64,000 bases of DNA from Ornithodoros turicata. Its lineage: Eukaryota; Arthropoda; Arachnida; Ixodida; Argasidae. Under the pieces are notes generated by a model. It was given only the letters and a program-made list of their open reading frames with translations. It was not told where the DNA came from and did not search any database. The stretch is taken from assembly GCF_037126465.1 (NCBI RefSeq), contig NC_088203.1, forward strand, positions 50,238,489 to 50,302,488, in the 5' to 3' direction. Made by a program: the position numbers and the translations under genes. Below, piece after piece: positions 35,911-46,899 of this stretch (the stretch's first letter is position 1; the number at the start of each line of letters is the position of its first letter).

Positions 35911-37946
35911 GGTCGCGTCAGAACTCGCAATCACAAGCGGAAGTCGGCGTATTTATCGATGACTTTTCGCGAGGTAAATGGCGACGATGGCGACTCAAAC
36001 CCGAAGCAGACGAGCTCGGAGACTGTCGTCTGCGCAGCCCTCCCATTCGTGCGGCTGCGTTACGTCATCATGATGTTACTATCGCTGGGCTTCCTTAGCT
36101 TCAGAGGCGGCGGGAATATTTAAAATTCGTTTATTCAATATGTACGGCGTTCTCGAAAGAGAAATTTGGCCAACTAGATTGTGAAATGATACCGAACATT
36201 ATGGTATGTGTCTCATACACACGTTCCCGGATGCGATAGTCCCTTTAAGTCAAGCAAATGTGCGTGTAATATTTCGCTGCTCTTTTCTTATTTTCTCTAC
36301 TTTTTATGTAGAAGAAAGCATCCTGCGTAAAAGCTGAATAGTGTTCTACCAGTGGAAGTGGGGTTGTTTGTTTGATTTTGTTCGATATCTTGACGAAGTA
36401 AGCAGTGTTTAATTTTGCAGGTTTTTGAGCAGAAATGCTGGTATCTGAGCACGGAGTAGAAATATTTCTCTGCTCCTTAAGAAAATTTGTACGTCGTTTT
36501 CCAAGCAGACCGCGTTTAGTTTAAGCAAAATAGAAAAAAATGAAGTTGTGTACGCTCTATGATGATCCGCCGCAGGCTTAGGCCTTTTCCCCGATGAGCA
36601 GTGTTTTGTATGCGATGTCGCCATGTTGTCCTCTGTGCGTGCGTGCGTGTGCTTTCTTTTTCTTTTTTTTTTCTTCCTGATTTGTGACGCCATCGTGGCA
36701 TGTCTGGACTTGTTTAGCAGTGTTGCAGTTCTTCCCGCTGCTAGTATCTTGTTGGTGTCATGTTGTGCTAGCCGCGTGGCGATGTGTCGTGACCTGTGGT
36801 CTTAAGCCTTTTCCCTGCTCACCTAAGGAAATTTGTGTATCCGTGTCCTGTGCTTTCTTTACGCAAGGGCAATGCGTCTGTGTATGTGGCACTATCAGAT
36901 ACCAGACATGAGTGCCTTTTTCTTGGTTTATTGGCATATGCTTCCGGTCGAGCACAAGCGCGCGCAATTTTTCGCTGCTCTCTTCTTCAAATCACCGATT
37001 TTACGCAGAAGAAAGTCGCATGGTGCAGCTGAGAAGAGGGTTTCTCTGATTGTTTGTTTGATTTTGTTGGGTGTTCGATATGTTGAGGAAGTCAGCTGTT
37101 AAAGGTATCCGTGAAGAAATGCTTGCATCTGAGCGCAGGATAGGAAGCACGGCACCCTCAGTGTAAACTAATTATTTTGGATATGAGTCTGCTTCCCTGC
37201 ATGACAAGGCTGAAATGGGAAGAGAGAAAAAATTGGAGCGCTTCATTAGTAGCGATCCAAGTAATAGGGCAATTATAGTTTCCATAGAAAGTTGGGCTCC
37301 TAAAATTATAGTTTAGTTGTAGTTTTTCTAAACTGCAATGCAATAATCATTAATATAGTATAGGAATGCTATCGTGTTCCCGTAAAGGCGTTCTGTCTTG
37401 TGCTTTCGCGCCTTTTTGCTCGCAATGCGCGAATGGAACTTTGCCCACCCGGCTTCCGCGCCTTTTTTGCTCGCAGGTGTAGCCTCAGGCAACGAATGTA
37501 TGGGCATAGAAAGGGTCATGTATTACATAAGCCTGGAGGTGATGTTGAGTGGTCTCACTTATTATTTTAAAAGAGCAGTGGCAGTTTACTGTAATTCTAA
37601 TGACCATGATGAGCCTTTGGGGTGAAAATCGTTAATATGCGGGGTGCTTTTTTGTTGAATTTTAATGAGAGAATCAATGTCATTAAGAGTAGGACAAAGG
37701 AAATAATCTTGCGATTCAATAAATAACAGGAGTCTTTGCCGGTGTCTTCTTCTTCAGACAGGATGTGATGACGTCACGCAGTCTGTAGCAATGCATTGAC
37801 CGTTACTGGAAAAAAGTGTGGCAATAGAAAAATAGTGTGTATTGTCCTGGGCAGATTTATGATGAGCACTGTTTTTGAATAAGAAGAAATAGTTTGATGC
37901 TGGTTTCCTTCTTTGTTTCTTTTCGCTTTTTCCCCCCTTGTCTGAC

Positions 37947-37986
37947 AAACATGTGCTGACATGCCTGGGCTTGTTCTGACATGCTT
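37947..37986 (+). promoter_or_regulatory. p53-like decamer quartet (GF2 right arm)
   Basis: This is an exact copy of the GF1 array at 2,891-2,930, including the full-consensus GGGCTTGTTC. Confidence 0.45.
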
Positions 37987-39236
37987 TCCTTCTGCATGTA
38001 GTTTTTTTCCTTTTGTACAAGGCATATTCTTGACGATAGTGCTGCCTTGAATGGGAGTAGAGCAATTCTTAATAATTTTGCGATTCATTTAGTTCAGAGA
38101 GTAACCGCGAGGGGGACAGGTGTGTGACTTTATGTCTTGCTGAACCTTTTTTTTTTCCTGTACAGTAAGACTTTGGGAATGAAATGCTACAATCTCCTCT
38201 TGTCTATGGTGTTTTTCTGCAATAGTTCCCTACGCAATCATTATAGTAGAATAAAGGAAATAATCTAGGGATAGTGATTCAATAAATAACAGGTGCCCTG
38301 TCTAGAGCGTACGCGTCCTTGAGCGACGCACCTGCATGATGACCGCATACCGAGAGACTATTGTTTCAGGTTGACCTTGTCTAGAGGAGCATTAGTGGAA
38401 AAAAACTGTGTAGCCCTGAGACAATAGGATGACGTCACGACCAATGAGAACGGCCTGCAGGGGGCGCAAGGTTTTACTTCTCTCTTGGACACTGACGGGT
38501 CTCGACACGCAAATTCTGCTCCTGGCGTTGGCCGTCAGTGGAAGAGCGTAGCTTCGGTGGGGTTCTGTCTGCCTCTGATGGGGTGCGGATGCGTGGTTCG
38601 TCACTGGTGAATGGTGTTCGACGATGCAGGTGGATTTTGTGACGAGCGGATTTACAATGAGGGAATGCTGTGAACGGGAAAAATGATGGTGAGTGTCTTT
38701 TTCACTCTGTTCAAGTGTTTGTTTGTTTTCCTCTGTTGTCCAGCAGTCGTACAATTTGTGCCGACGTGTTCTGACATGCCTCGATATGCATGCTTTCCTG
38801 TGTTGACGTTTTTTATTTTTTATTTTTTGACAAGGAACATTGTTGTCTTGACGATAGTGCTGCCCTGAGTTCTGCGCTCCTGTTTACCCGTACTCTTTGT
38901 TGATTTGTTGAGTACCTAGTCCTCTTATTTGCCGTTGATGGAGTTACGTGTTAGGATATTTTGTTCTTTTGCAAGTCTCATTTAGTAAAACTTTGGAATT
39001 CCTACGATCAGCTTTCATGCATGGTGCTCTTCTGCAATAGTTTCCTATTCAATCGTTATAGAAGAATAAAGGAAATAATCATGGGATAGTGATTCAATAA
39101 ATAATAGGTCCCCTGTCTAGAGCGTACGCGTCCTTGAGCCACGCAGGTGCATGATGACGTCATACTGTGGCTTCATTGTAGATTGACCAAAGGAGCATTA
39201 GTGGAAAAAAACAGGGTAGCCCTGAGACAATAGGAT

Positions 39237-39329
39237 GACGTCACGACCAATGAGAACGGCCAGCAGGGGGCGCAGGAATGCTCTTCTCTCTTAGCCTCAC
39301 GACCAATGAGAATGGCCAGCAGGGGGCGC
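39237..39329 (+). promoter_or_regulatory. Composite CRE - CCAAT - CTCF-like module (GF2 right arm)
   Basis: TGACGTCA (39,237-39,244), CCAAT (39,247-39,251) and CCAGCAGGGGGCGC (39,260-39,273) are followed by a second CCAAT and CCAGCAGGGGGCGC (39,316-39,329), and then CAGAGGGCGC about 45 bases on. Spacing is constant between copies. The order resembles CRE/NF-Y core promoters, but no start site is visible. Confidence 0.45.
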
Positions 39330-39940
39330 AGGAATGCTCTTCACTCTTAGCCTCTCGGAGGTGGTCGCCCCAGAGGGCGCTAGGAGCGCGTATGCGTAGC
39401 GGCCGCGGAGCGGCGCCCCAGTCAGTTTCTCTCCGGCTGTCGCGGAAAGCAGACGTGCGCTCCCTGCGCTCGCTCAGTTTCTGGCGGGCTGTCACGGAGA
39501 GCAGTCGCATCGGTCTGCGCTCCTGCTGTAGTGAGGTGATTTGTTGTGTAACTAATGCTTTCGCCAACTTTGTTCCCGCTTTGTTTGCGATTTTCGTGCC
39601 AGTGCACGTCGGGTGCTGGTTGCTGTTCTCCGGGCATCCCCGCCATTTTCTATCTTCTTCTGCCTTGGAAACGGTTGTAGGGCTGGCGTGATTCTTAATA
39701 ATTTTGTTGTGAGATTAGTTGAGAAAGTTACCGCTAGGGGGTGCAGCTGCGGGGCTTTATACAGGACAAAAAAGCATTACGAGTCAGTTTCTGCCTGCCT
39801 CTCGGATGGAGCAGTCGCATGGTTCTGCGCTCCTGTTCTGGTGGGCTCATTTGTTGTGTAACTAATTCTTTTTGTTGTTAGCTATTGATGGTTTGCATAC
39901 TCTTGCTTTCCCATCCTCTGTATTACGAGTGTTTTTCTCC

Positions 39941-40003
39941 TTGCATGCCCAGAGCTGTCCTAACCTGCCCAGACATGTCATGATGACGTCACAGCTGACG
40001 TCA
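39941..40003 (+). promoter_or_regulatory. p53-like quartet plus two CRE palindromes (GF2 right arm)
   Basis: TTGCATGCCC, AGAGCTGTCC, TAACCTGCCC and AGACATGTCA are in 10-bp phase, then TGACGTCA at 39,984-39,991 and 39,996-40,003. Confidence 0.45.
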
Positions 40004-40104
40004 CAGGATGTCCGGAACTGGTGGTCATAGCTGCGATGCTTTGCAACCTGCTTCTGTGCTCCGTCGCCCAGCGACGGTCAGCGGCCTTTCCGGGCCGCTT
40101 TCTT

Positions 40105-40114
40105 CAAGATGGCG
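40105..40114 (+). promoter_or_regulatory. YY1-like site next to the terminal hairpin
   Basis: CAAGATGGCG lies about 65 bases inside the hairpin. Equivalent sites are at 5,064-5,073 in GF1 and, inverted, near 63,631 in GF3. In the GF2 left arm (about 17,789) an extra C breaks it. It matches the YY1/Pho consensus AAGATGGCG. Confidence 0.4.
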
Positions 40115-40177
40115 TCGTTGATCTTCAACTAAACTCCTTCTCTCCACTATCTCTCTATCTATTTTTTTTCTTTTTTA

Positions 40178-40347
40178 TGGACTCTCATAGTGCACAACGC
40201 TCAGCTGGTCTGGACACGAGTTAGATGCTCCCCAATTAGTGTGGTGGCTCCCTGGAGGGTGCTGATTAATGTGGGGGTCCCAATTAGCTCTAATTGCTAA
40301 TTAAATCGTGTTCAGGCCAGTTGGGCGTTGTGCACTATGAGAGTCCA
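40178..40347. repeat. GF2 right terminal hairpin (subfamily B stem)
   Basis: This is the inverted copy of 17,555-17,725. It runs from TGGACTCTCATAGTGCACAA to the complementary end at 40,347. The outer stem is roughly 45 base pairs with a few mismatches. Confidence 0.75.
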
Positions 40348-40657
40348 GTACCTACTACTTACCTCTAGGCATTTTTCCTTTGCATTTCCAATATTTTCAC
40401 TTCTAGCACGTAATTACGTGTCACACAAAACATGCAGAGACTTTTGAACAGCATTCGTGGCAATTAGAGCACTCGAATGTTAACAAAAAATCTGTATCTG
40501 TTCAGATATTAATTGATGTCTTGCAATTATGTAGGTGTCTTATGTAGGGCCTCTTCTGAAGCTCCCTAAATTTCTAATGATTTGCACCGTTGAATTGATC
40601 TACAGATCGCCTGCTCCCAAAGACCAACCATAAGCTCAGTTATGTCCAGAAGCAGTT

Positions 40658-43073
40658 TTACCTGAATGAGCTGTCTGCAGATGATGGCTGAAATGTTTTG
40701 TCCTTGTCTTCATATTCGCTGCAGCTTTCCAACGTATCACGGATGGGAGACACAGGAGGTGGAGGAAGCCCGGAGTGGCTGGACTTCACAGGGGATGACA
40801 TAGTTGGAATTGATGATGCGGGGAGCATGCCAGGGATATCAAATGGGAAAGACAGGTCTGTCTGCGTGCCACACGTCACCAGTGAATGTGCAGACGTGTG
40901 TACTTGGGTTGCTGATAAAAAAAAACATTATTACTCTGCCCTTGTGGATCTAAACAGGGATACCTGTTGATGTTGCCTGTGGCTCGCCAGTGTGGTGGCT
41001 TACTTCCTCTTCTGCTAGCTCAAGCATTACAGGGGTACTGCTGTCCTGGTACGAAGAAGAGCACGCCATGTGTCATTGTGATGAATACACTACGCATCAT
41101 GAAGGTGGAAAATGTTAAATTATTTATAAATCACATGTGTAATGTACCATGTCTAATGTGTCGTGACTATGTAGCAGTGGTATTTCTTCTGTTACTTACC
41201 TCCACTTCATAGTCAGTTATGTGGGAAAACTCATCAACATCACACAGAGGTGTCCCTTCAGTAGATTTCATGCTCTGAAATGTTACAAAATACTGAAAGT
41301 TACTGAACTATGAATTTCCTCATACAAATTCACAACAGTGCAATAAAGTAAAAGCTTATCATATTGGCCAGGCTATATGAATTGTTCCAACTACTGTACA
41401 TAGTAAATGGATAAAGAATTGCAACATCATAAAAATAAAATTTTATCATAGAGTGTATGTGGTGAGAATATGCTGCACGTCTTGCACATTTGCTGTACAT
41501 TCCGAGATTCTATCATTATTGGGTACATACAAGACTCAAGTGAAAAATCATCCTGAATTATTCTTTATGTATACGTTATACTCACAGGTGCACATTGACA
41601 TCATGGTCATATTTATAGGCTGTAGTAAAATCCATTCATTACACCCCAGAAATTCTGAGTAATTCAGTCAAAGGCCTGTCATCTAACTGCCTGAAAGAAG
41701 ACCGTTACTATATATGGTGTGACATATAGCTTTGCATGCTTTAGAGAGTGCAGTTTGTAGGTGATGTATGAAACAACATTTCAAAAAGGTCATCTATAGG
41801 GCTTAATGTGTAAATATATCTACTGGGTCAAAACACCTACAAAACTTGTACAGCCCCGGTCAACCTTAATAATAACATTGGAAAAAATTCGGTCTCATTT
41901 CCCAGCGCGATAACAGCCACCCTTGGGGCACTGGGGGAATGTTAAGTGAACAAAATCATTACGTTAAACTAACAGAATAATTTTGTTCCATTAAAATTTC
42001 CTCATGGCCACAAGGGTTGCTGTAATCGCGCTCGGGAACGAGACCACTCTTTTTTCCGTGTTATTATTAAGGTTGACCGGAGCTGTACATTGTCTCTGAT
42101 ATGTTTAGCCACAGGGAAGTTGTAGAAAACACCCCACACTTCACAGACGAGCACAACATAAGAGGTGGAAATAATTCATCATGTAACCCATTTGTTTTCT
42201 GGGCGAGCTACCAATACAGAAAACATACCTTTAACATAGTCAGGAATGAAGTTTGGCCACACATGTGGGCATACGTGTGGTCGCGGTGCTGAGCGCTTGT
42301 GGAACTGCTCTGCAAATACTATTACACATATTATATGATAACGAATATTGTATCTTAGAATCTCTCCTCCCTGCCCACCTCAGCTGCTTCAGATTCCACT
42401 GAAGGGCTTGCCTGTAAACAGAGAAATCATACATAAGCAAAGAAAGCAAGGAAAAAGGAACAGATACAACTACATGTTCCAGTAGAATATATGTACAACA
42501 ACGAACTGGTCATTATATAAATATTCCACATAAATGTAGCTTATAGGTGGCAAGTACTATAAAGGACTAATCGAATTGTATTTTTCCTATGATGAGATAA
42601 TCTGAGCTCGGTGACTGTAAGACTGTGTGACTGTGTAAGACTGTGTGACTACTAACTCATTTAGAGGACCAGGAGACCTATAATAACCAGATGAGCACAC
42701 ACAGGGAGGGTGATCGGCTTTAGCTACAATAAGGAAAAAAAATACTTACACTTCTGCGTCGTTTAGGCGAATGTTGTTCTGGCTGGTAATCGGGCAGGTT
42801 TTGTGTCGGCACTACACCTTGTCGTAAACGACGTGGAGCTCGGTACCCAGCACGTTGAAGCGATTCAACATCCCCTTCGTAATCGCTAGTCTGGAAATGT
42901 TCACAACAAACACGAGCAGTGGATGGCACAGCACAGTCTTTCCACTCCGGCCGTCCGATTGCTTCGCACCACCGAAGACGGATCGTTTCATCGATTGGAA
43001 TCATATGACACTGGATGCTCCGTGGACACTGTAGTGAATTGGGACAACCAACAACCCAACATCTTTTCGACAT
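40658..43073 (-). pseudogene. Kolobok-A transposase, N-terminal THAP exon and linker exons
   Basis: The first exon (43,073-42,750) starts at MSKRCWVVGCPN. It shows C5/C10, MIPIDETIRLRWCEAIGR, ARVCCEHF (C-x2-H) and GVVPTQNLP, the THAP signature, and ends at a GTAAGT donor. A small exon near 42,381-42,413 (ASPSVESEAAE) and a longer one ending at about 40,658 (SFPFDIPGMLPASSIPTM and a PPPPVSP stretch) correspond to the low-complexity linker exons of Kolobok-B. Intermediate exons at about 40.96-41.28 and 42.24-42.31 kb are uncertain. No stop is seen in the THAP exon itself, but the rest of the gene is broken. Upstream codons of the long ORF (to 43,343) are probably untranslated. Confidence 0.72.
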
Positions 43074-43772
43074 GTCAGGAAAAGGCACACAGCCAGATGT
43101 ACAGTAGGCAAATAGACGAAGACACAAATCAGGAAACCACTGCACCAAGCAAACGAATTGACTGAACTGCGAGGCACAGGGCCGCTTAAATAAGCTTAGT
43201 GTTTTCGGAAGCGTAAGCATCTTTATTGTCTGTGTAGTGGCCGGCACTAGAGCCGGCAGAACCCTGTGAACAACACTCAGGGTCATCCTTGCCCCGACAG
43301 CCGGGCGCCGACGAGAACCAGCCGAGGTTATACCGAAGGCCAAGCTGGCTAAACATGAAATAATACTTTTGTATATGCCGCCAAGACACCCTGGAAAAAT
43401 CGGTCACCACCACAGTCACATACACCACAGCGAAGCACAGTTCATGGCCTTCCTGGCTTTGCATTCCGCATTACCAGACGATGCGACAGGCGACCAGAAC
43501 GGAAGTTGCCATCATTGAGACTTCCGCTCCTATTACATGTAAATGCCGCAGGACAGTGACACGTCACGATGACGTGTCGCCGAGCCGGCCGTGGTTACGT
43601 AAAGTGGCTTGCTGTTTCCCCACACGCCAGTTCGCCACAGTGCGGCGCCACGTGTTCTTCTTTCGCCGCTCCGTTAAAATGCGCTCCTGAGAAAGCCGCT
43701 CGCGCGACGAAGGTAAAATTTCGGTTCTAGACTCAGAAAAATGTCTTCTTTCGAACGAAACCAAGAAAAAAA

Positions 43773-43792
43773 TCGTTTCATAGTCCCTTTAA
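43773..43792. repeat. Right terminus of Kolobok-A with TTAA
   Basis: CGTTTCATAGTCCCT ends at 43,788, followed by TTAA (43,789-43,792). It is the complement of AGGGACTATGAAACG and differs from Kolobok-B after the first ten bases, consistent with a related but distinct family. Confidence 0.75.
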
Positions 43793-45940
43793 AGTCTCAC
43801 CACATCACCAGATTCGTGCTCGTTCCATACGCACTTCGGGAAGGTAGATCGACCCCTCTCCTCTAACACAAAGGCAAAGAAAGCGCAGAAATGTCGTCTG
43901 TATGTGTCAGAAGGACGCACGGAACGAACAACGTTTTTTCATGTTTGGGCCAAGTTCGAGGCGCCCCCAATGCTTCAGAAAACAAAATCTTGAGAAAAAA
44001 AACAATTTGGGTCCTACATACACACTCCCAAGGGAATGCACACAATTGTTTTCAGCAAAATCTAAGCGGATCGAGCTACACCTCCGGCTGGTTTTGGCTG
44101 GAATGGCCCAACTGTTACTTTTTCTGCTATCACTCAGTCGGCTGGCTTTGGAACCTCCTTTCGTTGGACTGAGAGCGATTGCGCTCAAAAAGTCATCGCG
44201 CGTTATGGTCCGGTGCTCGGAAAAGCATGATGTTCGGCAATTTTTCCCGATGGGGTAGATCATGAATATCACTGTCAATTATCATTATTTGAGTGAACTC
44301 GTCACGCTCTTCATGTTGGTGAGGTAAAAAAGTGAGAACTTTGCGACTTACTCTCGTAGAAATTTTCATAATTAAACTTACGTTACACGAGACTCACATC
44401 AGGAGGTGGCAAAATCCTAGTAAGAACAAATGCCGTTGACCGCATGACTCTAGGTGGTGTAGTTTTTTTTATTATAATTCAATGACACGTTTTCTGGGAC
44501 ACTCTGCATAGCCATCACTGCTCTATCACTGTTCAGTGACAACTGAGTGCTGCAAAGTGTGCATGTTTGTGAACTTGCAAAGAGCCCAAGGGACTGTAGA
44601 AAATGTATTGTTGCCAGGTCATTTCTCATTAAATCGTGGAGTTCCAATGGCTTGTGTACCTGCATTCTTTTATTGCTTTGTTGAATTGAAGAGCGAACTC
44701 TATTGGTACACCTGTGAGCTACGGCGAGAAAGCAAAAGACGATTGCGTCATAGTTATAAAAACAAAAACACAATAGACAACGAACGACGCTCATTTGGCT
44801 GACCGAATACACACGCAGTTATGGATTGGCAGGAATGTGCTTGCACGCCTTATATGCATGTGCCAAGTTGAATAGGAAGCACGGAGCTATGTGTAAAATA
44901 TAAGTACCCACGGACATGCAAAAGCCTTAAAAAAAGACCAAAGTGTTCCGCTGAACAAATAAAAGAAAACAGGAACTGCGCGATGAAAACACGCTTATGC
45001 TGTACTCCTTTGCGTAAACAACTTCAGTGATCGTGGCGTCTGGTGTGGCCAGTCTGGCGTCTTAGCGTCTCCTATCCTTTTTTAATTTCGTGCAGAATTG
45101 ACCAAATAGTAATCACTGCCTCACACACAACTTGGTTACCAGAAACGCACTGCGTGCCCTCCCCCCGAAAAAAAAACATAAATGAAATAAAGAAAACGAA
45201 AAGTAACCACTGCCGTTGTATACATATGAATAAAAAAATAGTCTAGCTTTCTGAAATAATGGCATAAGGTAGTCGGCACTATACGAACGGATACAAAATA
45301 AGTTCCCAGTTCAAACTTGTTGCTTTGTGCGATGTTGTAGTAACATTAGACAAATGAAAACGCCTAGAGGTGTTTTCATTAAATGGCAGGTAGCAGGCTT
45401 TCGTAAAATTCGTATCTCTTGGGCCTTTATCATCACAACCACGTACCACCTTGGAAATAATCCCTCGTTCTCGGAACTTCCGTCACGAGATGTTGGGAAA
45501 GTCCGCGCCTTGGATATGCGGAGCAGTAGAGCGACCACTCCTTTGCCCTTTGCAACGTGGAACACGTGTCACCTGCCGCGCCACCGTGAACGCACTGTAA
45601 AGTAAAACGGTGCGCAGCTAACTCGAGACATGCGTACCAAGAAACCTGGTAGCTGTTATCACACATTCCTTCCCTGGCCGGTAGCCAAACGAATTCCGTG
45701 AAAAAGGGCTAGGGGGTACAGGAGAGGGAGACGACAGGAGGAGTGCAAAGGCACACATTTGTACACAATAGGCGTATGTACATGGCCGTTGGCTCCGACA
45801 CCGAAAGTTTACGTTGGAGAATGCTCTCTGGACGAATTTCTGGAACCGACCGCCGCTTATTTATTATGGTTTACAATGCACCTCCGTATAATTGATTCAG
45901 GTATGTAAATTTCAAGGTCCAAATTGAGTTGTGCCGCTAA
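43793..45940. other. No gene recognised
   Basis: Several ORFs of 90-120 codons overlap on both strands, with no motif or splice-consistent model. A ~60-base segment at about 44,053-44,113 is roughly two-thirds identical to the complement of 47,725-47,790, so both may be copies of an old repeat. Confidence 0.4.
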
Positions 45941-45943
45941 ACT

Positions 45944-46756
45944 AGACATGTACCCTAGAAGAGGACAACACCAGCGCAACTCACAACTCAATTTTAATGT
46001 GACCAAAAAAACACATATCGCCCACACCGCAACGCCACCTACAGAAGCGACAGCCTCAATCAGGGTCATCTCATACTGAGATAAGTGGATTCCATGCGCT
46101 GCTACGAAGGAAGAAAATCTCCCTCTCCGATAAGGCTTCGGACGCCTGATTGACTCAGTAAGATGTGCGTTAAGTGCGTCAGTAAGGCGTCCGTAGCCTC
46201 ATCGGAGAGGTAGATTTTCTTCCTTGACCGCAGCCGTGCAACAGTGTCTTGAAAAATCGGGTTGCACCCACATCTACTACAATGCAGCGCCAGATGACCA
46301 GAGGGTGTGCCACCCAAGGATGACGCATGCTGTCTGAGCCTGATACTGACACACCGACCCGTCTGGCCTATGTACCCATCAGTAAGATGGGCGTTAAGTG
46401 CGTCGTCAGTCAGGCGTCCGTGGCCTTATCGGAGAGGGAGATTTTCTTCCTTGATAGCAGCGCATGCCCAGGCGGCACAATGTTCTGAAAGTCGAGTGCA
46501 ATGGGGGTGGACGGGTAGGTGGAAGGCCTTGAACAGAGCCATGAAACATTGATAAGGCACATACCATCCGCTCCTATTGCACTCGGCTTTCAGTACATTG
46601 TGGTGCCTGGGTGGAAATCACTTATCTCTGTATGGGACGACTCTGAATGAGACTGTTCCTTCTGTAGGTGGCGCCGCGGTGTGCGCGATATGTGTTTTTC
46701 GGTCACATTAAAATTGAGTTGTGAGTTGCGCTGGTGTTGTTCTCTTCTAGTCCATG
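45944..46756. mobile_element. Penelope-like element remnant with inverted flanks
   Basis: A ~100-bp segment at 45,944-46,046 is inverted at 46,660-46,756 (core ACTCAATTTTAATGTGACC and its complement). Between them are a GIY-YIG nuclease fragment and two overlapping direct copies of its 3' portion (46,085-46,375 and 46,376-46,560). Penelope-like elements often sit as inverted or tandem partial copies, which fits. Confidence 0.6.
46102..46375 (-). pseudogene. GIY-YIG endonuclease fragment (Penelope type)
   Basis: Minus-strand reading: GYIGQTGRCVSIRLRQHASS, then HLALHCSRCGCNPIFQDTVA. YIGQTGRCVxxRLRxH followed by HCxxCGCxPxFxxTxxL is the pattern of the C-terminal endonuclease of Penelope-like retroelements. 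The reverse transcriptase is absent. The upstream GIY strand is degraded (DGYIGQ). Confidence 0.65.
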
Positions 46757-46899
46757 TTTTTGTGCGCATTCTACCATGTCGTATGCTTACCAACTAGCCC
46801 AACGTTGTTCGTTATTGCAGTATCTAGTACACGCGAAACTATTTTTATTGGCCCTGTTAAGTGCCAGGTATTCAAAGGGATACTTGTACTTGTTTACCC

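Larger units (their letters stand above)
26544..36244. mobile_element. Kolobok-B: apparently complete Kolobok transposon, 9,701 bp
   Basis: The termini are AGGGACTATCGCATCCG at 26,544 and its complement ending at 36,244. TTAA lies immediately outside both (26,540-26,543 and 36,245-36,248). The uninterrupted target, ...TTTTTTAAGTCAAGC, is present in GF1 at about 1,051-1,065, so the insertion is precise with a TTAA duplication. TTAA targets, AGGG-type termini and THAP-containing transposases characterise the Kolobok superfamily. The element encodes a minus-strand 15-exon transposase and a convergent plus-strand P2X7-domain gene. Nested inside are a 269-bp Kolobok MITE, a 100-bp hairpin MITE and a SINE-like fragment. 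Confidence 0.88.
17543..40359. mobile_element. Giant foldback element GF2 (13.1 kb plus nested Kolobok-B)
   Basis: The left arm 17,543-23,669 is the inverted copy of the right arm 23,797-40,359 once the 9.7-kb Kolobok-B is removed. The outermost sequence on both sides is AGTAGTAGGTAC (17,543-17,554 and complement at 40,348-40,359), then a ~170-bp hairpin, then the long arm. A 127-bp GC-rich spacer separates the arms. It sits inside an intron of Kolobok-A. The flanking hexamers TGCCTG and TACCTC match at four of six positions and could be an aged 6-bp duplication. A 5'-AG start plus a 6-bp duplication would fit Polinton-type elements, but this is only a hypothesis. No transposase or other gene is encoded in the arms. 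Confidence 0.8.
8890..43788 (-). mobile_element. Kolobok-A: old transposon, split and decayed
   Basis: Minus-strand exons homologous to every part of the Kolobok-B transposase except the extreme ends occur in the correct order but scattered: THAP exon 42,750-43,073, linker exons about 40,658-42,413, zinc/helical exon 16,800-17,160, first-D exon about 16,530-16,740, second-D exon about 16,028-16,200, and C-terminal exons between about 8,890 and 11,512. The right terminus ends ...CATAGTCCCT at 43,788, followed by TTAA. The left terminus was not identified. The gaps are explained by the hAT-like element, 4.5 kb of sequence inside one intron, and the giant foldback GF2. Frameshifts and a nonsense codon show it is dead. 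The complementary exon sets on the two sides of GF2 are the evidence that this is one element and not three. Confidence 0.7.

Noticed and set aside
43074..43343. N-terminal 90-residue extension of the Kolobok-A THAP ORF
   Set aside because: THAP domains start within a few residues of the initiator methionine; MSKRCWVVGC fits, the upstream part does not.
45470..45570. FHVAKGKGVV reading that resembles the Kolobok motif FDVWHVAKG
   Set aside because: Only about six residues match, without neighbouring motifs; chance is likely.
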